Source: Bog-473 sp963751335 (lineage in GTDB: Bacteria; Actinomycetota; Acidimicrobiia; Acidimicrobiales; RAAP-2). Taken from it: 64,000 nt of DNA. Position numbers and translations under genes: made by a program. Shown here one piece after another: positions 18,363 through 29,153 of the stretch. Location: NCBI GenBank assembly GCA_963751335.1, contig CAVVUB010000001.1, positions 248,001-312,000 on the forward strand, in the 5' to 3' direction. The notes below the pieces were generated by a model, which saw only the letters and a list, made by a program, of their open reading frames with translations, was not told the origin of the DNA and searched no databases. Position 1 is the first letter of the stretch. The number at the start of each line of letters is the position of its first letter.

Positions 18363-19034
18363 ATGAATCCACCACGGACCGAGGCCATCGCTGGACTTGC
18401 CACAGCCGTGTGTAACCAAGAGCTGGATCACCCAACACGGGTGGCGGTTGACGGCACAACAGCCTCCGGCAAATCAACTCTTGCTCGTGAACTGACTATT
18501 GCTCTGAAGACGAAGGGACGCCACGTTGTTCATCTGTCGATGGACGGCTACCACCACCCCCGTGAACATCGATGGATGAAAGGTCCACTGTCTGCAGAGG
18601 GTTACTACGAGGATGCCTACGACTTCCCAGCATTTGTCTCCAATGTGCTCATGCCCCTAGGACCTAACGGAGATGGCTACTTCAAGGCTCGGATTATCGA
18701 TTTGGCGACCGACCAGCCCGTAGACGAACCACCGGTTCTCGCTCCTCTGGACGCAGTTCTCATCGTTGACGGCAGCTTTCTCCAACGAGCGGAACTCGCT
18801 GATCACTGGGACTATCGGATTTTTGTCAACACTAGCTTTGACGTGGCACTTGCTCGTGGCCTAGCTCGTGATGCCGCATCTCTGGGCGGAGAGGATGCCG
18901 CTCGGACTGCGTATCAGGCCCGATATCACGCCGCGGCGCGTCTGTACATCTCGGACAGACATCCCGCTGAGAACGCATCGGTAGTGGTGGACAACGATGA
19001 ATTGGATACTCCGCGTCTGAGATTCGCCCGATGA
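18363..19034 (+). CDS. Uridine-kinase-like P-loop NTPase
   Basis: 223 aa of the phosphoribulokinase/uridine kinase superfamily. Walker A is VDGTTASGKSTLARE near residue 30, the substrate loop SMDGYHHPREHR follows, and Walker B-like VLIVDGSFLQR is near residue 140. Length is close to bacterial uridine kinases. It presumably phosphorylates a nucleoside or related alcohol with ATP, but substrate specificity cannot be read. ATG 18363 follows AGGTGAGG. Confidence 0.8.
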   Translation: MNPPRTEAIAGLATAVCNQELDHPTRVAVDGTTASGKSTLARELTIALKTKGRHVVHLSMDGYHHPREHRWMKGPLSAEGYYEDAYDFPAFVSNVLMPLGPNGDGYFKARIIDLATDQPVDEPPVLAPLDAVLIVDGSFLQRAELADHWDYRIFVNTSFDVALARGLARDAASLGGEDAARTAYQARYHAAARLYISDRHPAENASVVVDNDELDTPRLRFAR

Positions 19035-19715
19035 AGAGATCGTTGCCAACTCCCGCCGTCCGCTAGTCAACACGTAGACTTCCTTCGCTTCGCTCTTTCG
19101 TCCATGTTGACGCGGAGGTCGAGCGCAGGCTGCCTGTGGCGGCCGTTTCAAGATCGACCCCAAACTCCGGGCTGCACGTGGCAACACCTTGGCCCAAACG
19201 CCCCAACGACGGGTGGGCGGGTCGAGGCAGAAAGGAGTCGGCTCGAAGAGGTCGCTCCGGTCTTCGACCCGCGACAAAGAGCAGCGCTCGCGATGGCGCT
19301 CTGGGTACCTGATTGTCATCATGAGCGCACCCCGGGCCTGGCCGTTTCGGAAGTGCTGCATGAGGCAGAAATTCCTCGGGCCCCATAACGATTGCCCCCG
19401 CAGCATTGCGCCAGCTCGAGCGTCCCCGCCCCAATCACCGCCCCGAGGGCCTCCTCTGTCCTGCCGCGCCTTTTGTCGCCGGCATTGTCGCTTCCTCTGC
19501 AACGGATTCTCAGATGGGAACAAGGCCCACGTGCGTGCGCTCTGGTACCTCGTTAGTGATGCCCGCAGGCGCTCTGAAAGCGGTTGTCGTGATTTAGCAA
19601 CTGCCAAATTTGTGCACCCGCTTCACTGGAACGCTCGTCGGCTGCCCACGAGCTCCGAACGGCGAGGTGAAGCCAAGGGCGTGCTCCGCTGCGGCAAGAC
19701 CCGTTTCGGTGAACG
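19035..19715. other. No supported gene, 680 bp
   Basis: Both strands have open frames without start signals or recognisable families. It may hold decayed sequence. Confidence 0.4.
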
Positions 19716-20264
19716 TCAACGCCCGTCCCGACCTCGTGCGGGAAATTCGAATGACCAGAGTACCTGTTGCGTGTACGACCACCCCGTTTGGCGCGCTTCC
19801 GTGAGCTGCAGCAACCCATCGGCAAGGGTCATCTCGATCTGTTCGCCGGTCGGTGTAGAGACGTTGATCAAGCCGTTCGGATGGACGGACGAGCGCGTCT
19901 GCGAAAAGGCCCATTGGAGCTTGTACGAGGGTCGAGGAGTATCGTTTGGGCCTCCCTGAGTCACATTGAGGTACCAGGATCCATTGGGACCCGTGCACGA
20001 AGCCCCGTAAAATATGGTGACTTGGGGACGGCTTATCACTGTGTTCACGACGGCGCACCCCGATTTTGCGCATGCTGTCTGTGAGAGAGTCGACTTCTTT
20101 GTGTCCGGGGCCACTGGGCCGGTCGACGGCGAGTCGTGCTGCGCCGAACTGGAATTGCCGCCAATGACTTTCAATGGGACGAGGATTGCCGCTGCGACGA
20201 TTATCGCTACACCCAGACCCAATAGGAGCAGCCTGGTCGGCTTGAGCGATGAAATTCGGGCCAT
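19716..20264 (-). CDS. Membrane-anchored extracytoplasmic protein, unknown function
   Basis: 182 aa. N-terminal anchor MARISSLKPTRLLLLGLGVA continues into IIVAAAILVPL, followed by a Ser/Pro-rich linker and a domain with three cysteines (TACAKSGCAVV and GASCTGPNGS) and WSYTQQVLWSFEF near the end. No family recognised. ATG 20264 chosen as the last start before the membrane helix. It lies downstream of the L,D-transpeptidase on the same strand, with 208 bp between. Confidence 0.62.
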   Translation of the reverse strand: MARISSLKPTRLLLLGLGVAIIVAAAILVPLKVIGGNSSSAQHDSPSTGPVAPDTKKSTLSQTACAKSGCAVVNTVISRPQVTIFYGASCTGPNGSWYLNVTQGGPNDTPRPSYKLQWAFSQTRSSVHPNGLINVSTPTGEQIEMTLADGLLQLTEARQTGWSYTQQVLWSFEFPARGRDGR

Positions 20265-20472
20265 GATGCGAATCCAGCTCCATCCTTTGTGCCACCCAGA
20301 CTGATCTCTCTGAAATGCTCTTGCGGCGAAAGACTGTAGCCAGACTCTTGGGTGTTGTACGGGTCGATAATCTGCGGAGTCGATTGGCTTCTTCTCCAAA
20401 GACGGAACGCCGCCTCTGTCCCGGGAAACCCAGTAACCGAGCGCCAGGATCAGCGCGGCCACGCCTTGACCG

Positions 20473-21288
20473 TCAGGCCATGATGTCGATGGGTGTGCCG
20501 GCTGGCACGTCGCGAAGTTGCGCAAGATCTGCGTCGTGAAGGCGCACGCAACCGTGGGACACTGCCGCTCCGGTGGTACCGATGGCTGCGTCGGACCCCA
20601 GCGATCCATGAATGGCGGCAATGGCGTCGCCGGACTCCTCCCAGTCGCTGATGGTGTTGCTGTGGGCCGATGTGACGATCACGAAGGCGCCGTAGCCGGG
20701 TGATGGTGCCTGAGCGAATAAGGCCACGAAAAACGCTCCGGTCGGTGTGGGATCGGCAGGGACGCCGATGCCGGCGGGGAAATCAGCCACCTCCTGCCCA
20801 TGGTTGAACAGCTGCAGGTGCTTGGTGCTCAAGTCGATGAGGATGTGATACGAGTCAGTGGCCAGGCTGACATCCCTGTTTGGTACCCAGGCGATCGACC
20901 CGTTCGGTCGTTGAGCCAGGCGGACTTCGACCCAGCCGCGTTGTCGGGCGATCACCGGCAGTACCGATGCAGCCCCCAGCCACCCACCGGGAACCTTCAG
21001 CGTTGGCGGGCCGCCTGCCGTCGTACTGCCCGGGGCGCCCGCGGGTCGAATGGTGGCCACCAGCGACTTAGCTGGCACCGCGGAGACGGCACCGCCCGGC
21101 GAAATTGCGGGCTCGTGTTTGACGCTCGCACCGGCACCAACCGATCTGGCGATAGCGGTAGGTGACCCTCGGTTTGGCTCCGCGGATGGCCGATCGGAAC
21201 CTCGGCCGGTTGCCACCAAGACCCCGACCAGGGCCACACCAACTGCTAGAACTCCGCACCCAAGGATGACTCGATGCCGAGCTCCCAC
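20473..21288 (-). CDS. L,D-transpeptidase (YkuD domain)
   Basis: 271 aa. N-terminal membrane anchor (VILGCGVLAVGVALVGVLVA), a Ser/Ala-rich linker, an SH3-like region (RQRGWVEVRLAQRPNGSIAW) and the YkuD catalytic domain with HGSLGSDAAIG followed by the active-site SHGCVRLHDAD. Such enzymes form 3-3 peptidoglycan cross-links or attach proteins to meso-diaminopimelate on the outer side of the membrane (family knowledge). The GTG at 21288-21286 shares one base with the TAG stop of the giant surface-protein gene, so the two are probably translated together. Confidence 0.88.
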   Translation of the reverse strand: MGARHRVILGCGVLAVGVALVGVLVATGRGSDRPSAEPNRGSPTAIARSVGAGASVKHEPAISPGGAVSAVPAKSLVATIRPAGAPGSTTAGGPPTLKVPGGWLGAASVLPVIARQRGWVEVRLAQRPNGSIAWVPNRDVSLATDSYHILIDLSTKHLQLFNHGQEVADFPAGIGVPADPTPTGAFFVALFAQAPSPGYGAFVIVTSAHSNTISDWEESGDAIAAIHGSLGSDAAIGTTGAAVSHGCVRLHDADLAQLRDVPAGTPIDIMA

Positions 21289-24200
21289 TAACCCGTCACC
21301 GGCACGAAGACCGGGGTGATCGGAGCCGGCCCCGCTGGGGTGATCGGAGCCGGAGGGGCCGGAGTCGCCGGATCGACGGAGAACGGTTCGCAGGAGCTCG
21401 TCGAGGGCGAGTAGTTGGAGTCCCCTGAATACTTGGCCTGGAAGCTGTAGGAGCCGGCCTGTAGAGGACCCTGGGTATCAGAGTTGGGGACGGTCCCACT
21501 CCCGGTGAGGGTGACGGTACCGGCGTCAGTGGTCGTGCCCGAGCAGTTTCCGCCGCTGTAGAAGGTGTAGATGACCGTGCCCGTGGCGGTAAAGCCATCC
21601 GACTGGCTGACATTCGCCGTGTCATAGGCCTTGGCTCCGCTGACCTCGGTCCCCGCCCAGGCGGCGTTGGTGGTCGCGTTGAACACGGTGGTAGCCGTCT
21701 TCGCACTGCCCTTGTTGACCGTGAACGGCTCGCACGGACTGGTCGAACCGAGGAAGTCGACATCACCGGAGTAGGTCGCCCGGAAGCTGTGGGAACCCGC
21801 CGCCAGCGGCCCCTGGATGACGGAGTTGGGCACCGTGCCGCTCTGGTCCAGGGTGACCGTGCCCGCTCCGGCCCCGCTCCCAGTGCAATCACCATTGCCG
21901 TAGAACACGTAAGTGACCATGCCGGTGGGCGTGATTGCGTGCTCATGGGTGATTGTGGCCGTGTCATATACCGAGCTGCCCAGCGGGATCGGGCTGGTGA
22001 TAGCCGTGTTTGTTCCCGCCATGTCGACCTGGGTCAGCACCGACGTGGTCGCCTGACCGATGATCACCGGCTCCCCGCAGCCGGAGCTGACCGCCGCGTT
22101 GTTGACGTCACCGTTGTAAGTGGCCACCCAGTGATAGGTGCCCACGACCGTGGTCGGGAAGGTGTCCGAGGTGGCGCTGCCCGCGCTCAACGTGTTGGTG
22201 GAGGTCGAGAGCGGGTCCCCGGTGCAGCCCGGGCTCGTCGGCGCGAACAGGTCGAAGGTGACCGTGCCCGTCGGGTTGAAAGCGCCGCTCAGCGTCGCCG
22301 TGTCCGAGACGGGGGTGCCGTCCTCCCCGCCCGCCGAGGGCGTGGTCGCGATGGTCGGGGTGGCCTGGGCGATGACAACGGACTCGTCCCCACACAGAGA
22401 GGTGACCGCCGCGTTGTTGACGTCACCGTTGTAAGTGGCCACCCAGTGATAGGTGCCCACGACCGTGGTCGGGAAGGTGTCCGAGGTGGCGCTGCCCGCG
22501 CTCAACGTGTTGGTGGAGGTCGAGAGCGGGTCCCCGGTGCAGCCCGGGCTCGTCGGCGCGAACAGGTCGAAGGTGACCGTGCCCGTCGGGTTGAAAGCGC
22601 CGCTCAGCGTAGCCGTGTCCGAGACGGAGATGCCGACCTGCCCCCCCGCCGAAGGCGTGGTCGCGATGGTCGGGGTGGCCTGGGCGATGACAACGGACTC
22701 GTCCCCACACACAGAGGTGACCGCCGCGTTGTTGACGTCACCGTTGTAAGTGGCCACCCAGTGATAGGTGCCCACGACCGTGGTCGGGAAGGTGTCCGAG
22801 GTGGCGCTGCCCGCGCTCAACGTGTTGGTGGAGGTCGAGAGCGGGTCCCCGGTGCAGCCCGGGCTCGTCGGCGCGAACAGGTCGAAGGTGACCGTGCCCG
22901 TCGGGTTGAAAGCGCCGCTCAGCGTAGCCGTGTCCGAGACGGAGATGCCGACCTGCCCCCCCGCCGAAGGCGTGGTCGCGATGGTCGGGGTGGCCTGGGC
23001 GATGACAACGGACTCGTCCCCACACACAGAGGTGACCGCCGCGTTGTTGACGTCACCGTTGTAGATGGCCATCCACTCGTAGGTGCCCGCCACAGTGGTC
23101 GGGAAGGTGTCCGAGGTGGCGCTCCCCGCGCTCAGCGTGTTGGTGGAGGTGAACACCGCGTCCCCGCCACAAGTGGCGTCGCCCGGCCCGAACAGGTCGA
23201 AGGTGACCGTGCCCGTCGGGTTGAAACCGCCGCTCAGCGTCGCCGTGTCCGAGACGGAGATGCCGACCTGCCCCCCCGCCGAAGGCGTGGTCGCGATGGT
23301 CGGGGTGGCCTGGGCGAGAACAACGGACTCATCCCCACACAGAGAGGTGACCGCCGCGTTGTTGACGTCACCGTTGTAGGTGGCCATCCACTCGTAGGTG
23401 CCCGCCACAGTGGTCGGGAAGGTGTCCGAGGTGGCGCTCCCCGCGCTCAGCGTGTTGGTGGAGGTGAACACCGCGTCCCCGCCACAAGTGGCGTCGCCCG
23501 GCCCGAACAGGTCGAAGGTGACCGTGCCCGTCGGGTTGAAACCGCCGCTCAGCGTCGCCGTGTCCGAGACGGAGATGCCGACCTGCCCCCCCGCCGAAGG
23601 CGTGGTCGCGATGGTCGGGGTGGCCTGGGCGAGAACAACGGACTCATCCCCACACAGAGAGGTGACCGCCGCGTTGTTGACGTCACCGTTGTAGGTGGCC
23701 ATCCACTCGTAGGTGCCCGCCACAGTGGTCGGGAAGGTGTCCGAGGTGGCGCTCCTCGCGCGTCAGCGTGTTGGTGGAGGTGAACACCGCGTCCCCGCCA
23801 CAAGTGGCGTCGCCCGGCCCGAACAGGTCGAAGGTGACCGTGCCCGTCGGGTTGAAACCGCCGCTCAGCGTCGCCGTGTCCGAGACGGAGATGCCGACCT
23901 GCCCCCCCGCCGAGGGCGTGGTCGCGATGGTCGGGGCAGCCTGAGTAATGGTCAGCGGCTCGCACGTGCTGGTCGAACCGGTGAAGTTGGCGTCACCGCT
24001 ATAGACAGCCTGGAAACTGTAGGAACCCGCCGCCAGCGGGCCATGGGGGCTGGACGGTGGAACACTCCCATTCGCGTTCAGGGTGACCGTGAATGTGCTG
24101 TCCGGGCCGGAGCAGGTGGTGGCGTCAGTGAAGAACGTGTAGGTCACCGTCCCTGTCGGCGTGAACCCCGTCCCCGCCGGGGTGGGGGTCACCGTGGAGG

Positions 24201-27200
24201 TGTCAAATACCGAAGAGCCAGCGGGCAAGGGCCCCGTCACCGGGGCGCCGCCGGCCGCGTTGGTGATCACCGTGGCCGTGGCCGACGTGCCCGTCGAGAT
24301 GGTCAACGGCTCGCACGTGCTGGTCGAGCCCGCATAGTTGGCGTCCCCGCTATAGGTGGCCTCGAAGCCGTAGGAGCCCGCCACCAGCGGCCCCTCGGGG
24401 CTCGAGTTGGGGGGCAACCCGCCGACCAGGGCTCCGCCCCCGGCCGCAGTGCCCGTGTCGGTACAACCAATGGTGTGGAAGAACGTGTAGGTCACCGAGC
24501 CGGTCGGGGTGAACCCCGTCGGGGTCGGCGTCACCGTGGAGGTGTCGATCACCGAGCTGTGCAAGGGCAAGGGCCCCGTCACCGGGGCGCCGCCGGCCGC
24601 GTTGGTGATCACCGTGGCCGTGGCCGACGTGCCCGTCGAGATGGTCAACGGCTCGCACGTGCTGGTCGAGCCCGCATAGTTGGCGTCCCCGCTATAGGTG
24701 GCCTCGAAGCCGTAGGAGCCCGCCACCAGCGGCCCCTCGGGGCTCGAGTTGGGGGGCAACCCGCCGACCAGGGCTCCGCCCCCGGCCGCAGTGCCCGTGT
24801 CGGTACAACCAATGGTGTGGAAGAACGTGTAGGTCACCGAGCCGGTCGGGGTGAACCCCGTCGGGGTCGGCGTCACCGTGGAGGTGTCGATCACCGAGCT
24901 GTGCAAGGGCAAGGGCCCCGTCACCGGGGCGCCGCCGGCCGCGTTGGTGATCACCGTGGCCGTGGCCGACGTGCCCGTCGAGATGGTCAACGGCTCGCAC
25001 GTGCTGGTCGAGCCCGCATAGTTGGTGTCCCCGCTATAGGTGGCCTCGAAGCCGTAGGAGCCCGCCACCAGCGGCCCCTCGGGGCTCGAGTTGGGGGGCA
25101 ACCCGCCGACCAGGGCTCCGCCCCCGGCCGCAGTGCCCGTGTCGGTACAACCAATGGTGTGGAAGAACGTGTAGGTCACCGAGCCGGTCGGGGTGAACCC
25201 CGTCGGGGTCGGCGTCACCGTGGAGGTGTCGATCACCGAGCTGTGCAAGGGCAAGGGCCCCGTCACCGGGGCGCCGCCGGCCGCGTTGGTGATCACCGTG
25301 GCCGTGGCCGACGTGCCCGTCGAGATGGTCAACGGCTCGCACGTGCTGGTCGAGCCCGCATAGTTGGTGTCCCCGCTATAGGTGGCCTCGAAGCCGTAGG
25401 AGCCCGCCACCAGCGGCCCCTCGGGGCTCGAGTTGGGGGGCAACCCGCCGACCAGGGCTCCGCCCCCGGCCGCAGTGCCCGTGTCGGTACAACCAATGGT
25501 GTGGAAGAACGTGTAGGTCACCGAGCCGGTCGGGGTGAACCCCGTCGGGGTCGGCGTCACCGTGGAGGTGTCGATCACCGAGCTGTGCAAGGGCAAGGGC
25601 CCCGTCACCGGGGCGCCGCCGGCCGCGTTGGTGATCACCGTGGCCGTGGCCGACGTGCCCGTCGAGATGGTCAACGGCTCGCACGTGCTGGTCGAGCCCG
25701 CATAGTTGGCGTCCCCGCTATAGGTGGCCTCGAAGCCGTAGGAGCCCGCCACCAGCGGCCCTTCGGGGCTCGAGTTGGGGGGCAACCCGCCGACCAGGGC
25801 TCCGCCCCCGGCCGCAGTGCCCGTGTCGGTACAACCAATGGTGTGGAAGAACGTGTAGGTCACCGAGCCGGTCGGGGTAGGCCCTCCTGCCGGGGAAGGC
25901 GTCACCGTGGAGGTGTCGATCACCGAGCTGTGCAAGGGCAAGGGCCCCGTCACCGGGGCGCCGCCGGCCGCGTTGGTGATCACCGTGGCCGTTGTGGTCG
26001 TCCGAGAGCGTCTATTTGTGAACGTGCACCCCAACGGCTGGCCTGGTGCGCCGGTAAAGGTCGCTTCGGTGCCGCTCACATTTGTCGGAACGTTTGATCC
26101 CCCCACAGTGCATTGCGCGCTCACGAAGGTGTATCCGGCCTGAGGCGTCTCGGTCACGGTCAGCGTCGGAGTCAGGTCCCGAATGGTCAGTGCGGCTTGT
26201 GCGACGCCATTGGCGCCGTTGATCGCAGCGGTCGTCACCGGCGAGACAATGGTGTCGCCGACGTCGCCAGAAATAGTGTTCGCGAAGGTCCAGCCGTTGG
26301 CGTCGGCTGGAGTCGGGCTGATCAGGACACCGCTGGAATTCTCGATCTGCTTGGTGATCGTGAGCTGGTTGTTGCAGGCGCCGGTCGCCAGCGCTCTGAG
26401 GATGGCCCCGAAGTCGTTGTTCGTACCGAGAAAATAGTCCTGGCCCTGTGTCGATCCGGAGACGGCCCTCAGATTGTCGGCCCCCCCAGATGGCGGCGTG
26501 CCAGTACCGATGCCGATGCCGACGCCGAGCACCCTCGTCGTCCCGCTGGCCTTGATCCCGTTGGCCGAGAAGATCCCCTGGTCAGTATCAGTGAATTCGC
26601 TCACCGCGAAGTTGTTCGTGCGGACTCTCGAACCGGTGGGCGCCCCGTCCGTCACGAAGATGACGTCATCAAAACCAGACGCGACTTGGGCAAGTCCTTG
26701 GTCCCAGTTGGTGCCGCCCGCGGGGGCCGGCAGATTGTTGATGAAGGTGTGAAGCGGCGCGGCGGTGTTCGCGTTGATGGTGGACGTCTTTGCGATACTC
26801 GGTCCCGTGGTCGGACCGAAGGTGTAGATCGCCACGTTGGAGGGGGTCCCGGTCAGGTCGGTGACCGCCTCGTTCGCCGCAGAAACCAACGCGGCCTGCT
26901 TCCCGTTCTGAGCCATCGAGCCCGACTGGTCGAGCACCAGGGCGATGTTCAAGCCACATTCAGAGACGACAGCTGGGTTGTTGAGTGATGTCGACAGCAG
27001 GCCGCTAAATACCTGGCCGTTCGCGTCGGGCGGGATCGGTTGCGAGGTGAAAGGACCATTCGGGGTGGCACCAGGTACGTCGACGGTCGTGGTGCCGTTC
27101 AACACTGCGGTGCGGAATGTATAGGGGAAGGAGCTGACTGAGGAACTGGTCCCTGAGTCGATCGTCGGATTCAAGTAGTAGCCGGGCGGTGGAGTGGTCT

Positions 27201-27750
27201 CGGTCACATCCCACTCGTGTCCAGCCGGCGTTACCCCGATGCTGCAGGTACCCGTTGTCCCACTCGTCGTACACGTAAAGGTTGCGCCGGTACCGCCCAC
27301 TTCGGTGGCGGTGAAAACCGCTCCAGCTGGGAGACCAGCGACCGTCGTCGTATTGCCGACCCGGACGCCGCCGGCATGCACGATGATGGTGGGGTCGGCG
27401 GCGAGTGGTGCAACCACCGGACCAAACGTGGTGGGAGTGAGGTCTACCGATGGCGTCGTAGTGGTGGTCGTCGAAGTGGTCGAACTGGTGGTCGTCGAAG
27501 TGGTCGAACTGGTGGTCGTCGAAGTGGTGGAGGTGGTGGTGGTCGGGTCCGTAGAGGTTGTCGTCGACGGCGGCGACGTGGCCGGCGGCGCCGACGCGGC
27601 CACAGTGCTGAGGCTTCCGACCGTCACGAACATAATGGCGCCCAGGGTCTTTAGGGCGAACGAAGGGCGGAACGGCTGGCGACGCCGATGACGGCCGCCT
27701 CGGCGGGGCTTTGCGGCTCGGGAAGCCGCGTGCTTCGGGGCGCTGCGCAT
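21288..27750 (-). CDS. Giant VWA / Ig-like repeat surface protein (one frameshift)
   Basis: About 2150 aa. Counting residues from the first possible start (TTG 27771): Arg-rich n-region and signal helix (about 40-60), a mucin-like Thr/Ser linker (70-106), a prealbumin/SpaA-like region, a von Willebrand A domain with MIDAS motif DQSGS at 281-285, a second SpaA-like region, six 114-aa Ig-like repeats (five near identical, one diverged), six 105-aa Ig-like repeats, two further diverged Ig-like modules, and a Pro-rich end finishing in VPVTG with no membrane tail. Every Ig-like unit carries a YSGD or YNGD motif. One extra base near 23762, inside a repeat whose sister copies lack it, breaks the frame. 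Likely a wall-attached adhesin (inference). Starts at TTG 27771, GTG 27765 and ATG 27750 are possible; I give the ATG. Confidence 0.8.
22060..23950 (-). repeat. Array of six 315-bp tandem repeats (105-aa Ig-like units)
   Basis: Period of exactly 315 bp. Two sub-types occur in blocks: the three upstream units have GGFNPTG...FGPGDATCGGDAVF...YEWMA, the three downstream units GAFNPTG...FAPTSPGCTGDPLS...YHWVA. Copies within a block are nearly identical in DNA, indicating recent duplication or gene conversion. Confidence 0.9.
23955..25995 (-). repeat. Array of six 342-bp tandem repeats (114-aa Ig-like units)
   Basis: Period of exactly 342 bp. Five units are close to identical (motifs TVTPTPTGFTPTGSVTYTFF, GYxFEATYSGDxNYAG); they differ mainly at single sites such as GDAN/GDTN. 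The unit nearest 24000 is diverged and has a different insert (TFTVTLNANGS). Confidence 0.9.
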
Positions 27751-27771
27751 GGACTGGAAGAACACGGTCAA

Positions 27772-29153
27772 CCCGCCGACGGCCAGAGGCGCACTAGTGG
27801 GCCAACAGCGCAGTCGTTTTCGTGGAGTCCGTTCGATGGCCGGAAATCGTGGTCCGCAAGGCGGTCCCGGTTCTCGATAGCACCGCTTCTTTGATCCGTC
27901 GGCAAATCATCGCTCGGCCGAATCCGCCTCTGAACTTTTGGCGAGGACGCGCTGTCGCTTGACATCTGATACCTCACGAATCCTGGCCATCGCCTAAGCC
28001 CAAGGCACGGGCACCTTTTAGTGATGCTAGCGGACCCGGTTTTCGCCGTCCAGGTTCGCGCCGTGCCTACGGGACAGAGCGGACCTCCTTCCTTCGTGTC
28101 CGCAATGTGCGTAGCGCCAAGAAATAGTTCCTGAACCGAACCATCTCGTTCGGGCCGATTTCGCCGGGCCTAGAGCGCGGAAATCTGTGTGCCACCCGAG
28201 AAGGATCGCGTTGAACGCACGAAAATGACCGGGCAAATACCGTCAAATGGCGTTCGCACGACTGACCACGTTGGACGCAAGCCGGAATATGACGTCGGGA
28301 GCGCACCCGCCTGGATCCCCTAACTCGATCATTCGTCCGACCTCTTGCGCCACGACTCGGACTTAAGTCAAACGAGGTGGAGCGTCGCTGAGCGACCTCT
28401 GAGTGCACCCGGGACGTGAACGGTCAAAGCTCTTCGTCTCGGTCTCGTGATGTCACGCCCTGCGCGATGGTCTTTGAGACGGGCGCCGGGCCCGCTTCGC
28501 TATGCGAACGCGGCGACGGCTACTCGCCTCGTCAACCGCTCGGCGACGCCCGCACCGCGCGCACCGACGCTCTGGCCATGGCGAGAGCGTTCGCCCACGC
28601 CTTCTCCACCTTCCAACTGCTCGCCTTCGCGCCCACTTGACGCTCGACCCCGCGGTCGGCGCTGTCCGCAGTCGACCGCGGTACGCGCCGACATCATGAG
28701 GACAACAAGAGCCTCTGACCAATACCGTCGACGCGGTCGGACCGCGACGAGCGTTCGATTACCATGCTCTGACCTGCTCGTTAGTTCGGCGGCAGGTCGG
28801 GCCGCGACTGTGCGGGTATCTAGGTTGAGTTCACCATGGTTTTCAGGCCGTCTTGCCAAACCTTCGCTGTCATAGAGGGTCTACCACTGCCTGAACCTGG
28901 GGTGTGGCCCTTCCGATCGAATGGACGACGAGTTCCGACGAAGCGGGCAACCCGCAACCTATGCACTACTTACCGGATAGGGGTGTGGCGGGTGGCGACG
29001 GACCGCTCGGCCGCCGCATTACTTTCGTTGAGCTCGGGCTTCATAATTCGTTGGGTGACTTGCTAGGTATAACACGGCCAGATAAGAGTGGGTGCTGGTA
29101 AACGAGACGCGAGGTCGGGAGTAAAAACCCGGGTCAAAGGGGGATCAGGGGGA
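27772..29153. other. 1.4 kb without a supported gene
   Basis: Between the divergent surface-protein and acyltransferase genes. Several short frames on both strands have Arg/Ser/Ala composition typical of random high-GC DNA and no start signals. I see no RNA gene or repeat. It may contain long 5' regions for both genes. Confidence 0.4.

Noticed and set aside
21288..21302. Functional sortase signal VPVTG
   Set aside because: A sorting signal needs a following hydrophobic segment and basic tail, which are absent; reported only as a curiosity.
22060..25995. CRISPR-like array
   Set aside because: Units are 315 and 342 bp, contiguous without spacers, and encode an in-frame protein; no cas genes are present.
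21789..26097. Very long plus-strand open frames (664 and 794 codons) across the repeat arrays
   Set aside because: They are antisense to the surface-protein repeats, are Arg/Gly-rich, and repeat only because the sense strand does.
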